This document shows, piece by piece, positions 20,222 through 31,185 of a stretch of DNA of 64,000 nucleotides. Source of the stretch: Lactarius indigo (Eukaryota; Basidiomycota; Agaricomycetes; Russulales; Russulaceae); assembly GCA_025766275.1 (NCBI GenBank), contig JAFKAC010000014.1:868001-932000 (forward strand), given 5' to 3'. A model generated the notes under the pieces. The model saw nothing but the letters and a program-made list of their open reading frames with translations, did no database searches and had not been told where the DNA came from. Position numbers and translations under genes: made by a program. How positions within the stretch are numbered: position 1 is the stretch's first letter; the number at the start of each line of letters is the position of its first letter.

Positions 20222-23161
20222 ATGTCCATCAACTTGAGGTCGGGCCAACGTTATAAGATCACCAACGAGCAACATAAGTTTGCCATCGATCTGTCTGCCG
20301 CAGATCACAAGTCCGTCCTCGGCCATACCTTCCACGGAGGAGAGAACCAACTGGTAACATCGCTACTTCGACATTTCGAATCTCATATAACCCCGACACA
20401 CTGTAGTGGATCACAGAAAAGCAGGTCAATGGCCAGTGGACTATTCGATCAGTCGAGCATCAGAAGTACCTCGGAATTGAGACCAGTACCCCGAACAATG
20501 GAACGCATCTCGTGGGCCTGGACCAACCTCAGTTCTGGGATATCGAGGTTCTACCGGATAATAATGAACCTACTAAGCCCAGGGTTAAGTATGTTTTATC
20601 ACGTACCTTGCTGACGATTGTCATTGACTTCAATTGGGTAACCGGGTTCTTTTGACAGGCTCAGTCATTGGGTCCGTGGCACTTGTTTCGTCGCCGATTA
20701 CCACGCAGGCGGGGGTTCCGGAATAAATGTTCAACTGTGGGAATATCGGAAAGGAAAGAACCAGGTCTGGATCCTCGAAGAGTGTGAGTTGTATTCTGGT
20801 GAAGTCTGGCGGCGACTGGCACGGCTAACTCAGTCTCACTAGATTCTTCCTGGTTTTCCCATCAAGGCACGTCCGTAAAGTCGGGTCAACGTTACAAGAT
20901 CATCAACAAGCAAAATGACCTGGTCATTGATCTGTCCCGCGCAAACAATAGATCTATCATTGGATGTGACTTCCATGGCGGAGAGAGCCAGCAGGTGACA
21001 ACTCTCGCTCTTTGGAATAACTTGTGCCTCATACGACCATGATGTTCTCCAGTGGGTCACGGAGAAGCAGGCCAACGGCCAATGGACCATTCGATCAGTC
21101 GCCAGCGCCGGGCACCAGAAGTATCTCTGCGTTGAGAGAACCCCCGACAACGGAACACAACTGGTCGGCCTGGACCAGCCTCAGTCCTGGGATATCGAGG
21201 TTCTGCCGGAACCTACTAAACCGAGTGTCAAGTAAATTATGCCGTGTACCCCATTTTCTGTCGCTGCTTATTTCGAGTTTCGTTTGACAGGCTCTGCCAG
21301 TGGGTCCGTGGCATTTGTTTCGTCGCCGATTTCCCCATGGACGGGGGCACCGGAAACAATCTCCAGATGTGGACGGCTTGTGAAGGAAGGAACCAGGCAT
21401 GGGTGCTCGAAGAGTGTGGGTCGCGTGTTGGTGAGGTCTGGCGGCTGACGTGGCTAATTTGGCTTTACTAGATTCTTCCTGGTTTTCCCATCGCGGCACG
21501 TCCATCAAGTCGGGGCAACGTTATAAGATCACCAGCGAGCAAGATAGGCTGGTCGTCGATCTGTTCAATAATTCCGTCATCGTACATGAATTCCATGGCG
21601 GAGAGAACCAACAGGTAACGACTCTCGATACTTGGATAGTAACTTGTTCCTCATACAACCACGATACGCTCCAGTGGGTCTTAGAGAAGCAGGTCAACGG
21701 CCAATGGACTATTCGATCAGTATTCGCCGACGGCGGGCGCCGGACGTACCTCTGCGTTAAGGAAACCCCAGATAATGGAACACATCTGGTTGGCCTGGAC
21801 CAGCCTCAGTTCTGGGATATCGAGATTCTGCCGGACCCTACTAAACCCAGTGTTAAGTATGTTATACCACGTATTCCACTGGCTGTCATTACTTAGTTCG
21901 ATTTTCCCTTGACAGGCTGTGTCAATGGGCCCGTGGAACTTGTTTCGTCGCTGATTATCCCAAAGATGGGGGCGCCGGGACCAATATTCAACTGTGGACG
22001 GCTAGTGAAGGAAGGAACCAGGGGTGGGTGCTCGAAGAGTGTGAGTCGCGTTTCGGCGAGGTGGTCGAAAGCACGTGCGGGAGTAACGAGGGCAGAGAGT
22101 GGGAAAGCGGAGTTTAAGGGAAAGCAGTCCTGGGGCCGGGATAATGTCGGAACGCGAGATCGATACGAAATGAATAGATGCTAAGTGAGAGTGCGCGAAA
22201 TGGCGACGAGAAAAGGGACCGAGGGTGCGCGAAATCGAACGAGTAGGGAAGAAGTGGGGAAAGTTCGAGCAGAAGACTCCTTCGCGAAGATCGTATAATC
22301 AATTCGCGAAGAAAAGAAGCCTAGAGAAGGATAAAAGTTAGTAGTACGGAATCGCGAAAATGAGAAGAGAGTCGGTCTTGAAGTAGAAGGGTAGAGGCAG
22401 TTCAAGGAAACGACGTCGGGTTGTCCAAAACTTGGACCCGACCTCGAAAAGTCGTTTGATCACACAAAGAGAGACGGACAAGAGTAAGAATGGGGGAAAT
22501 CAACTGGCTATTCCGAGCACGAATCCGAGGCCTTTATACATACGGTCTGTACCTAAGGTCGAACGAGTCGAGATATTTCTAAGTTGAGAGGGAGAAAGGG
22601 TAAAGTGGGGAAAGGTAAACAGAAAGTCGTAGGTGGAGAGGGTGTCGATGGGTGAAAACACGAGGCGAACGCAAGGAGAAGGCACCAGTCATCGTGAAAG
22701 TAGGGGAGTCGGCGAACAAGGGGGCGTGGCCGAACGACAGCGCTGGAGGTATCAACAACGCACACTACGAGTACAAAGAAGTGTCAGAAGATCGAGAAAT
22801 TTTGGGGGCGCGCCTGTGTCCGAGACAAAGAGCACGATCCTAGGGCGATCCAGCCAGGAAATGAGGCTTGAGGGGCGATGATTCGAAGTCGATCGGCCGA
22901 GGGTGGAGATACAATTGGCAAGATGAAGTCGAGACGGGGAATGAAAGAGAGGAGAATGTTGAAGGCATGGCAGTCTTGAGGCCGTCGGCGTCACAGTTGG
23001 AGAAATGACAGATTCGGAGAAGAGATAGAGGAGAAAGAAAGAAAGGCGAGGCGAGGCGAAGTGAGCGAGATTGAAAGAACAGTTTCGGGCCCAAGGGCCG
23101 AGCCGCCCCTTACAGAGGTCTGGTGATTGGCGCAACTAACTTGGCTTTACCAGATTCCTGA
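20222..23161 (+). CDS. Three-domain ricin-B-type lectin protein
   Basis: Ten exons join in frame: 20222-20353, 20407-20588, 20659-20783, 20843-20994, 21053-21231, 21291-21415, 21472-21614, 21675-21856, 21916-22040 and 23154-23161, giving 450 residues. Three tandem repeats of the same domain as in the gene at 2428 each show FHGGE, a QxW motif split by an intron, LVGLDQPQ and NQxWxLEE. The Y-S-S-W-F-S linker occurs between domains, and the protein ends LEEYS. Exon sizes repeat from domain to domain (about 150, 180 and 125 nt), the footprint of internal duplication. One donor is GTGGGT. The last intron is about 1.1 kb because a solo LTR sits in it; if it is not spliced, translation would run on into the LTR and stop soon after. 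Carbohydrate binding is inferred from the family. Confidence 0.7.
22062..23114 (-). mobile_element. Solo LTR (1053 bp) inside the last intron of lectin gene 2
   Basis: TG...CA ends with the 4 bp direct repeat GAGG on each side (22058-22061 and 23115-23118). Removing it restores an intron closely like the preceding ones (GTGAGTCGCG ... TTGGCTTTACCAG). On the minus strand it begins TGTAAGGGGCGGC and has TATAAAGG near 22535, suggesting minus orientation. It is GA-rich on the plus strand. No internal retrotransposon genes are present. Confidence 0.65.
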
Positions 23162-23721
23162 ATTGAGGCGGTTTGTGTCGCTAATACCCTAGTAGTATGT
23201 GATAGTGAGAATTTGCTGGGTCGGAAGGTGAGCAAGTGAACTCATGAGTACAGAGGCGGAAGTTGCGCTAGACACACAGGCGAAGACACATTGACTGGGG
23301 CCACAAGGATACTAGTAGTCGGAATCAACGACTCGGAACTCCTCAGGGCGATAATATTTGTTGTTGTTACCTGTAGAAAGATATTTATTCCAAGGCAGTT
23401 ATCCGTGACTGATATCTCCATTTCTGGGAGAACTCCCATCCCTCGGGCTCAGAGTCGCCGTACCCAAGCCCATGTGATCATGATACTAGTACATGTCATC
23501 TGAACCACCTAGCTATTATTCGTGGCATGACCCTTCTGGTTGCGGGGCTCCATGAAACGACATCCCCCAATAACTTTTGTCTTGGTATAAGTTACATGGC
23601 TGTCCTTTACTTTACGCTGACCAACTGCCTAGTATCCTACTCTGGTCACTGGCAACAGATTGAGCTCCTTACAACTAAGTACAATATTATATCACCCCTA
23701 CCTCCTAATGCGCTCATTGGA
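23162..23721. other. Intergenic, unit copy 2
   Basis: Homologous to about 4080-4459. Contains GGTATAAG near 23586, a possible TATA box for the downstream coiled-coil gene. No gene seen. Confidence 0.45.
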
Positions 23722-24269
23722 ATGATAGATTCTACGCGATTATTGCGTGCCATGCGACTTGCTGAGCAGCGTTTGACGCAGCTTCAGATCGACGCGGCAT
23801 ACCAACAGATATATTGTTTTTGTACTGGTTTCGACGCCCAGGCTCACATATTTGCGGCCCCAGGGGAGGACCCTCAGCAACTGGAGTCATATGGATGTCA
23901 ACTAGGCATTTATTACGAAGTACATATCTCAGAGAAGCACAAATGGGAACGCGAACAGGCCATACGCGATGACTGGGAAGGTGCAAGGCTCGGTGTAACA
24001 ATTTCCCAGAACAATGGCGATTTGGAGTCTAGTTGCGATGGAAATCTGGGGTCCAGTTGTGAGGACTACGAGAAAAATCGTAGGGTTACGAGCAGTTTCA
24101 ACTCGTTCTTAACTCTTTGTTTCCAGTTCTCGAAACCTACACGCAGGTTACAGAACTTTCTCGAGAGTGCGACAGTCTCAACTGCCAGATAGAGTACCTG
24201 AGAAACGAGCTAGCAGAAGCCAAGCGCGAGGTCGTGTTAGTCCGGCGATCGATTGTCGAAGAGAAGTAG
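23722..24269 (+). CDS. Small coiled-coil protein, probably truncated by a nonsense change
   Basis: Two exons, 23722-24079 and 24127-24269, give 166 residues. The N-terminal part includes MRLAEQRLTQLQIDAAYQQI and a charged WEREQAIRDDW stretch. The second exon is a clear coiled coil (LRNELAEAKREVVLVRRS). The stop TAG at 24267 stands where copy 1 (pseudogene at 4460) has CAG. After it the same frame stays open to TAG at 24381-24383, adding 37 heptad-like residues ending FACM. The gene is therefore probably a shortened version of a longer ancestral protein. No enzyme motif is visible and I do not recognise the family. Confidence 0.45.
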
Positions 24270-24383
24270 TCCCTCGAACAACGTCTCGACGAAGAGGGCA
24301 GGGCTAAGGAACGGGTCCGCCATCAACTGGACGCGCGCATGGACGAACTCTCAAAATGGAAGACCAAGTTTGCGTGCATGTAG

Positions 24384-25097
24384 TTTCTGCATGTCTTCTC
24401 TACCGTCGCATTGCTTGCCGTACTCTCGTAGAGCGAGATACTTGTTACGGTCACCCCTTCGTCTTGGTCATCGATCTTTGATACTTCAAATACTATACTT
24501 GCGTCTGCGCGTTTTCCATTTCTATTCCGTTCTATATTTCTTGCATCACTATGTCATTTCTTGCAGGATATTCCATTGCTGGTTGGTTGGCCATACCTTC
24601 ATTGGGTCCCAAGGGACCGAAGTTCGTCCACGTCCATCGCTTCGTATTCTGTAACTAGTATCTCTCACTCTCGCTAGTGGTCCGGGTGCGCCTGTGTGGA
24701 ATGACTCGCTTCCCACTGCAATCGTTGGGCAACTAATAACCTGAATGCGATGAACGGCGATCTACAAATGCAGGTTGGGAGCACTCATGCCCAAGCGCGA
24801 TGCTATTGGTTCCTCACACCTCTTCGGCGTTGCGCATCGTCGCTGTGTTCATATTTTTGTTCTTCATGCATCAGAACCTCATGTCGCCATGTTGTTGCTG
24901 TTCATGATGCGAAGGCAGGGTTCTGTGTCAGAGGCCGGCCACGACAACTCCGTTGTTTGGTCCGTACGAATGTATGCGATGTCACGAATTCAGCCTAAAT
25001 TTATATTTATTTTGTCGACGTGTAAAGTAAAACGATTGTCTCGTGAGTGCTATGGCAGGGCGATTAGACTGATTTGAGGCTATAGAGTGGGCGATCG
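24384..25097. other. Gene-poor spacer
   Basis: Homology between the duplicated units fades out in the first 200 bases. The rest shows only short open frames without motifs. Confidence 0.4.
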
Positions 25098-26809
25098 TTA
25101 GTATGGAGGGTAGGACTCAAGTCTTCTTTCAAACTCCAATTTCGTGTTGACGACCGTCACAGGGTGACCAGAGTCCCAGCGAATAGCGACGAACTTGTCG
25201 ACAGAGGACAGTGGTTGATCCTCTAAGCAAAGTAAGTCAAGGGCTGGCAAAACTTCTGTGACCTCGGCTATATCTTCGAGCGTACGAGAAACTTGTCCCG
25301 CAAATTTCTCTGCTACAAACAAAGTCTCTACGGAGGAGAATGGGTGAAAGAATTGTAGCCATTCGATGTCGTCCATATCTCCGGGTTCCGGCAAGGGTTC
25401 GATTACGAAAAGCTCCGAATTGAGCGCGAAATGGACCACGTCGGAGAGTACGGGAGAAATTGAGCTCAGCACGCGAGTCAGGTGCCACATTTGCCGGCCT
25501 AGTCCTTCGCATAGAATGGAAACAGAAAAACCGGTGTCGGGGTCCCAGCGTTCAGCTTCGTCACTGGCGGTTCCACCAATGGAGAAGTCGGCGGCATCGT
25601 CGATTTCGTCAAGTATTACTGAACAATACGTAGACAGGGTCCGCTTGAGATTTTCTGATCGATCGATGAACTTGGAGAGCTGGGGCACATCAAAGTCTAC
25701 GTCCTGATCCGAATAAAATATCACGATCGTGTCGAGCTGAAGGGTGTCGATTCGTGCCACGAAGTCCTCAAAATACGCGCAAACACCGGAGAAGAATAGG
25801 TAATGGAGAGCGGGAAGGGCAGTCCGTGTTATGGGAGGCAGTGATGTTTGATCAGGGCGGGAATCTGGTGATTGGAATCCAATGTGAAGGACTTCGAGCC
25901 TTGGCAGCGAGGCCAAACATGCAACCATTGCCTCGGGTGAAATGTAACCAGTCTGCGGTGAGTTGCGAAGTTTGAGCTCAACAAGGTCACTTGCCGACAA
26001 AAGAAGCGTCGGTAATGCCGGAAACGGGACACCATATAATTCAATTTCTTGTAAACACGGTGCAGATCTTCCCAGGAAACCTTCGGGAAGGACTGGCACA
26101 TTTCCGTCCTCAGAGGAAATCGAAAGGCGCGCCAACTTCGTAAACGGTTCTTGCATCACCGTGACGATCTTTCCCAGCTGCGATCCCGTAACGTAAAGCT
26201 TGACACGACATACACGATCGAGGTGCTCGAGTGCAGCGATGGCATTGTCTTCGTCATTAGGCGCCATGCTGCTCCGATAATGGCCGTATTGCATGACGAT
26301 AGGAATGGCTGGCCAGATACCCAGATCCTTCCTGACAGGAGTTCCGTCTGTGCAGAGAATTTGGAGATTGAGACGGCGTGGTGATGCAAATATAATTTGT
26401 CGCCACCTCTGGCACACGTGCACCAGTGAATGCCATTTCCAGACAAGGCCAGAAGGGTACCGGTTGTGATCCTTTCTGCAGAAGTCAAATATTTCAACTA
26501 AGGCATTGTCTGTGAGCGCGGCGATTGTCGTTTCATCTCTGTGATCTGTGCATGTGCCATAAAAAGTCAGTCCTCGCTGCAGACGCCATGAGGTCGCAGC
26601 GGACGCTGGAGGGAAACGTACATTGAGCCCGTAAATCCTCCCGTTTCTTGGAACGACCTTGAGCAATCTTCAGGCCAGCGTGTGATGTGGATCCAGGTGA
26701 TGTGTTATTCACCATGGAGAACGGAAGAATACTAATCCAGAATTAGCGATAAGTACCAGTATAGAAACGAAATGACTTAGTAGACGAACCTCTGACTCGG
26801 AGCGCTCAT
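25098..26809 (-). CDS. F-box/LRR-like protein
   Basis: Three exons on the minus strand: 26809-26790 (20 nt), 26731-26622 and 26545-25098, giving 525 residues. The N-terminus reads MSAPSQ then SILPFSMVNNTSPGSTSHAG. The F-box follows (TTIAALTDNALVEIFDF, then WHSLVHVCQRWRQIIFASPR), and then about 400 residues of irregular leucine-rich strands. Family landmarks are ALEHLDRV, VMQEPFTKLARL, GFLGRSAPCLQEIELYG, YISPEAMVACLASLPRL and EDFVARIDT. By family knowledge the F-box binds Skp1 in an SCF ubiquitin ligase and the leucine-rich part selects the substrate; the target is unknown. All three exons join in phase with no stop. The tiny first exon was found by comparing paralogues at 48321 and 51633. A TATA box lies 32 bp upstream. 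Confidence 0.72.
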
Positions 26810-26840
26810 TGACGATTCTAGATTGTGGACGAAGGAGCCA

Positions 26841-26848
26841 CTCTTATA
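26841..26848 (-). promoter_or_regulatory. TATA box of an F-box gene
   Basis: TATAAGAG on the minus strand within CTAGTATAAGAG. The same element, followed by GGACGAAG on the opposite strand, occurs upstream of the F-box gene at 48321 (50064-50071). Confidence 0.5.
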
Positions 26849-27308
26849 CTAGTACTAGTAGCACCAACTCCGGTACGGCCGTATCCTTTCTAGCCACTAC
26901 GGGATGCAGTGGGAGGTTCGCAGGTTGTGTTTGCCTCCGAGTCCGAGTCATGCCCTGGGAATTACTGTACTGTAACGCGCCCGGTGCGAGGCCCGGTGGC
27001 ACCGCCACCGCCATTCTTGCCGTCATTATGATTCTCGAATTTCTAGTTCGACTTGTATTAGCCAATTATGATAGCAGACTTATTGTAGTATAAATTTTAC
27101 TACTGCTGTTATCAAACTGTGATCTCGAATATCCGTCCGACTTCACATCGTCTGTGCTCAGCTGCTTAACTCAACTTTCGTCCTCTTTCTCGCCTTAGCT
27201 CGGTCCGCGTGGTACTTCCGTGTCACGTGTTACGCGTTTTGGCAGTAGTCCATGTTCACAATGAGACACGACATGTCCGCTATTACGTTTGAACGAAGGC
27301 ACAAAGGG
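26849..27308. other. Spacer between F-box loci; no gene seen
   Basis: Short open frames only; no motifs. Confidence 0.4.
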
Positions 27309-28200
27309 TTACATATTTGCGGCACGGAGGTATTCAATATTACTCATGTCATCAAGCATGTCGTATACCTGGTAAAACCGATATGCGTCTTTATCCTGTT
27401 TGCCTAGGTACCTCTTGAGTTTATCATCGAACATCCATTCGCGTCCGGCGATGGTTACAGGACTGCCAGAGAGCCAGCGAAAACCGACAAAGTGCTCGAG
27501 GAATGCCGGCTGCAGAAATTCTAAGAAAAGCAAGCCAAGTGTTGGCAACACATCAGCGACCATCTCCTCAGTGACGTCTTTGAGTGGAGGAGGAGAGTAG
27601 TCGAAAGGCATGGACACTTGAAGTATCTGCACAGTGGTGAATGTATGGAGGAGTTTTGCCCATTCATTGTGGCCGAATTCTGAACCTTGTCCGTAGTATT
27701 CAATAAAGAGATGGCGCGCGGCGTCGAGAGCTTCTTGGAGAACCGGTCAAACACCTGAACTACGTGTGAGGCTCCCCATCCCGTGCCGATGAATGATATG
27801 CAAATCGTAGTATCGCTGTGTGTATGGGAAACCTCAGAGCCGATTTCGCCAGAGGGGACAAAGTGAACATCCAACCACCCGAACTGGCTAAGGCCGGGGA
27901 CTTCTAAGCGATTGATAGACTCGAAAAGTTGGGCAACTCGAAGGCCAACGCATCAATATAAGTACTATGTCTTGATCCGTTTGATTCGAGGGCAGTCTGT
28001 TCGAGCCACGAGAGCCTCCGAATAATCGCTGACACCGTGACCTTGAAATTCAGAGGATTCGAGGACGGGAAGGACTGTCCGTGTTACAGGAAGCGGGGGT
28101 ATTCGATCAAGATGGGACTTCGCCGATCGGAATGCAAAGGGAAGATACTGGAGACTAGTCAATGCAGTCAGACCCACAACCATTGCTCAGGTGAATGTAA
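27309..28200 (-). pseudogene. F-box family pseudogene, C-terminal half only
   Basis: Minus-strand pieces match the second half of the local F-box family: a broken SPEQ/AMV block near 28195, SHLDRIPPLPVTRTVLPVL, EALVARTD, then QLFESINRLEVP, and the C-terminal VADVLPTLGLLFLEF with FVGFRWLSGSPVTI. Frames change near 28195 and near 27740 (between SKKL and DAARHLF), consistent with single-base losses. The F-box itself and the first ~200 residues are absent. Its 5' end abuts the decayed 3' end of the next F-box locus, as if the two were fused by a deletion. Confidence 0.65.
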
Positions 28201-28319
28201 CGCGTCTGGTACACTATGGTTACAGTTACTTCTACTCGCCAACTCGACTCGAGATCCTTCATCAAATCCTCCAGTTTACCAATGCGATTGAGCCGACGTT
28301 ACCGGTTGGTCCTCAAATT

Positions 28320-29900
28320 CTAGCAAGGCAACAATTGAATGCCCATCTCCGCAGCTATACCTTCAAGTGCAAGCGCAGCACTCCCAGCTAATACCTCAGG
28401 TACGCGCAGCGTCTTCACGGCTGTAAATGGGCGGAGGAGTTCCAGCCACGCGATTTCGTCTATACCATGTTGCCGACTTGATTCTAGATTGCCAGCCTGA
28501 ATCTCTAGATGGGCTACACCTGCCAGCATGGCGGAAGTTTGGCTGAGTACCTGAGTCATGCGCGATGCTTGTTGGTCTATCCCTTTACCTGGGATGTAAA
28601 TAGAAAGTGTGTCTTCAAATAAAAAGGGGCTAAATTGAAATTTGTGTTTTTCATGACGGAAAGCGAAGCCCACGTAATGTTCATGTTGAAAATACACCAC
28701 CGCATTCTCGAACTGGAACATCTTGAGATTTAAGCGACCGATGAACTTGGAAAGTTGCGGAACTTGAATTTGGCAGTCAAGCGGTTCGGCGTAATCTATT
28801 GTAAATTGGTCCAGTTGAGGAGCATCGATTCGGGCTACAAGGTCCTCCAAATACATGCTCGACCCTCCGAATTCAATCACCTGGACACAGGGAAGAAAAA
28901 CGCGTGTTTCCGGAAGAAGTATTCGATCAGGATGGGAAGTAGGCCGTTGGAGTTCAATGGAAAGACGGTTGAGCTTGGGTAAAATGGCAAGACACGTAAC
29001 TAATGCCCCGGGTGAAATGTAACTGGCTTCGGTTAAGTCGAGGAGCCGGAGGTCAACAAGGTTACTTGCTGAGGAAAGGAGGGTTGGTAATGCCGGAAAG
29101 GGAATGTCGTGGAGAACGAGTTCCCGTAGACATGGGGCAGATCTAGCCAAGAATCCCTCGGGAAGGGCCACTAGACCCCCATCCCACGGAAAAAGGGAAA
29201 GACTTGTCAATACCGGAAATGGCTTCTGCATCGCAGTGGTCATCTTTTCCAACAGGGCGGTTGATAAATAAAGCTTAATACGGCACACACGATTCGGGTG
29301 CTCGAGCGCGGCATAAAAGCCATCTTCATCATCAGGAGAAAGCTTCATGCCGCTGGTGTAGTTGAGGGCGAGGAGACAGGCCGGCCAGAGACCCAGTATC
29401 CTCCTGACAGGGGTTCTGGCGAAGCAGAAAAGTTGGACTTTAAGACGGCGTGTGTATGAAAATATGATCCGTCGCCATTTTTGACACACCCAGACCAGTT
29501 CATACCAGTTCCATGAAGCGAAGCCAAAATAGTCAAACACACACATTTGATATAAATCGAATATTTCGAACAAGACATCATCTGGGAGCGTGTCCATCGC
29601 CGTTGTATGTCCATGACTCTTGCCTATCATGTGATACAAGTCAGTGCTTGTACCAGTCGTTGCGCAGGTTCTTGGTCACGCACATTGAGCCCGCACATTC
29701 CCTTGTTTATTAGAGCAATTTTGAGCGATATTCCTCGTTTTCGTGCCCTTGCGAGAACCATGAGGGGTGCCAGTGTCTCCAGAGTATGGAACACTCTACG
29801 GCGAAGACGTGCCACCTCTAGTCATAAAAGATTGGATGAGGACTAAGTCAATCGGTCCGGAAATATTGCAGAAAAAAAAGACATGCCGGTGAGAACTCAT
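28320..29900 (-). pseudogene. F-box/LRR-like gene, probably decayed
   Basis: The main exon (29623-28320) is open for about 430 residues: F-box (TAMDTLPDDVLFEIFDLYQ, WRRIIFSYTRRL) followed by the usual leucine-rich body (ALEHPNRVCRI, MQKPFPVLTSLSLF, GFLARSAPCLREL, EDLVARIDAPQL). Upstream, a family-type second exon (ending NVRAQ at about 29684) and an ATG-bearing mini-exon at 29900-29887 are recognisable. However, exon 2 carries a TAG in the expected frame, and the mini-exon donor would be GC rather than GT. At the 3' end the stop at 28320 cuts the protein early: the next bases still encode EDQPVTSA and FDE in other frames, which is the family C-terminus. An internal start in exon 2 or 3 could still give a shortened protein. 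Confidence 0.6.
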
Positions 29901-30235
29901 CGGTGATGTGGATAAAGAGGTATTCTCCGTGCTGCTCCTAACTCCTATACGGTATGGAGGCTCGGCCACTGCCGAGGAATGCAAAGATACGTACGTGTCC
30001 TAGCGACTCGGGTGAGGCAGAACTTGTTCGTGGATATAATCCGTGCTATATCGTATATCATGTGTAGCCTGTAGATAATACACAACTTGAAGGAGGCCAA
30101 GGGGGTTTCTCACGTCGACAGGTACAACACAATTGGAGAATCAGTAAGAGACGCAACTTCTACACCGCTACGCCCCCCTGCTACTTCCTTTTCAATTTCT
30201 CGGGGAACCTGGCGACGCCGAGATCGGTGTACGGC

Positions 30236-30360
30236 ACGATCTAGATCCTAGTGTGGATGCACGGGGCGTATTCAGAAAACAAGAACAGCGTCGGGAATAG
30301 AAGCGTCGTAATTCCCGAGGAGAGGGGAGGCCCAGTTGACACCCACGTTGACGAACCTCT
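30236..30360 (-). pseudogene. Relic of an MFS transporter C-terminus
   Basis: The minus strand reads VGVNWASPLL then DASIPDAVLVF, like the last two membrane helices of fungal drug:H+ antiporter MFS proteins (pattern LGVNWAxxLLG...FLFY). It ends at a stop. It resembles the better-preserved relic at 46195. Nothing else of the gene is secure; weakly protein-like frames near 30460-30780 may belong to it. Confidence 0.35.
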
Positions 30361-31185
30361 ACCCTGTAACAAGTGGGAATAGAAACCCTGTCAACGAGCG
30401 TATGTCTGTTTGGCTAGCGATCACCGATGCGGAGTACACCGAGAGGTGGGAGGTCGGGCGTCGCTTATGACCAGGTGGCACGCAACGTCGGCGTGATAGC
30501 GCAATCGGTCCGAATGCCGGCTGGGAGGTTTGAGTGAGCGTGGAAATGAACCACTGGCAGAGCCCCAGTTCGACAGGTGCAGTCCTCTTGAAATTGCGCC
30601 ATCTCAGGTACGCTCATATCCAAGGACATAATTCCGAAGGAGTGCCTGGGAATAGCAGTCAGGAAACCTACCATTGGGCCCAGATTGAGAAGACCGCGCT
30701 GGGCCTGGCGAGGAGGTGTGGTTTCTTGTCGAGTGCATCCCGCCATTGATACCTGTGGGGACGGCTCGGTTGGGGAACTGACTGTCACGGTGGTTCGGTA
30801 GAAGACGTACCTCTCGCTCCTCGGTTGTCATAATTACTATTTGAATAGATGCCATACAATGCGGAAAACATAGAGCACGCCTTGACGATATTTGCAACAA
30901 ACGATAATGGGCTAGACATCTGACTGTTTTTCGGCAAGTTCCTACAAATGGGAGGCTACCGGCGGTCGATACGTCAGTATGGTTCTGTCGCATAGGTGCT
31001 AATATATAACGCACCTACGATGGACCTATGTAATGAACGCGCCACGGGTCTGTTTCAGCCTCAGGCTGCGCGCACGCATTTCGGATTCTACAGATCTCCC
31101 GCGCGCCTGTTACCGGGAATGGGCCGATGTCCGTGGACCTAGTGGCACTCACCACAAAATCGCCCTGGAGAGGCAGCAGCGGGGT
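30361..31185. other. No supported gene
   Basis: Several 70-136-codon open frames overlap on both strands without recognisable motifs. Confidence 0.35.

Noticed and set aside
30604..31014. 136-codon open frame on the minus strand
   Set aside because: It overlaps several other frames and shows no domain, repeat or convincing splice pattern.
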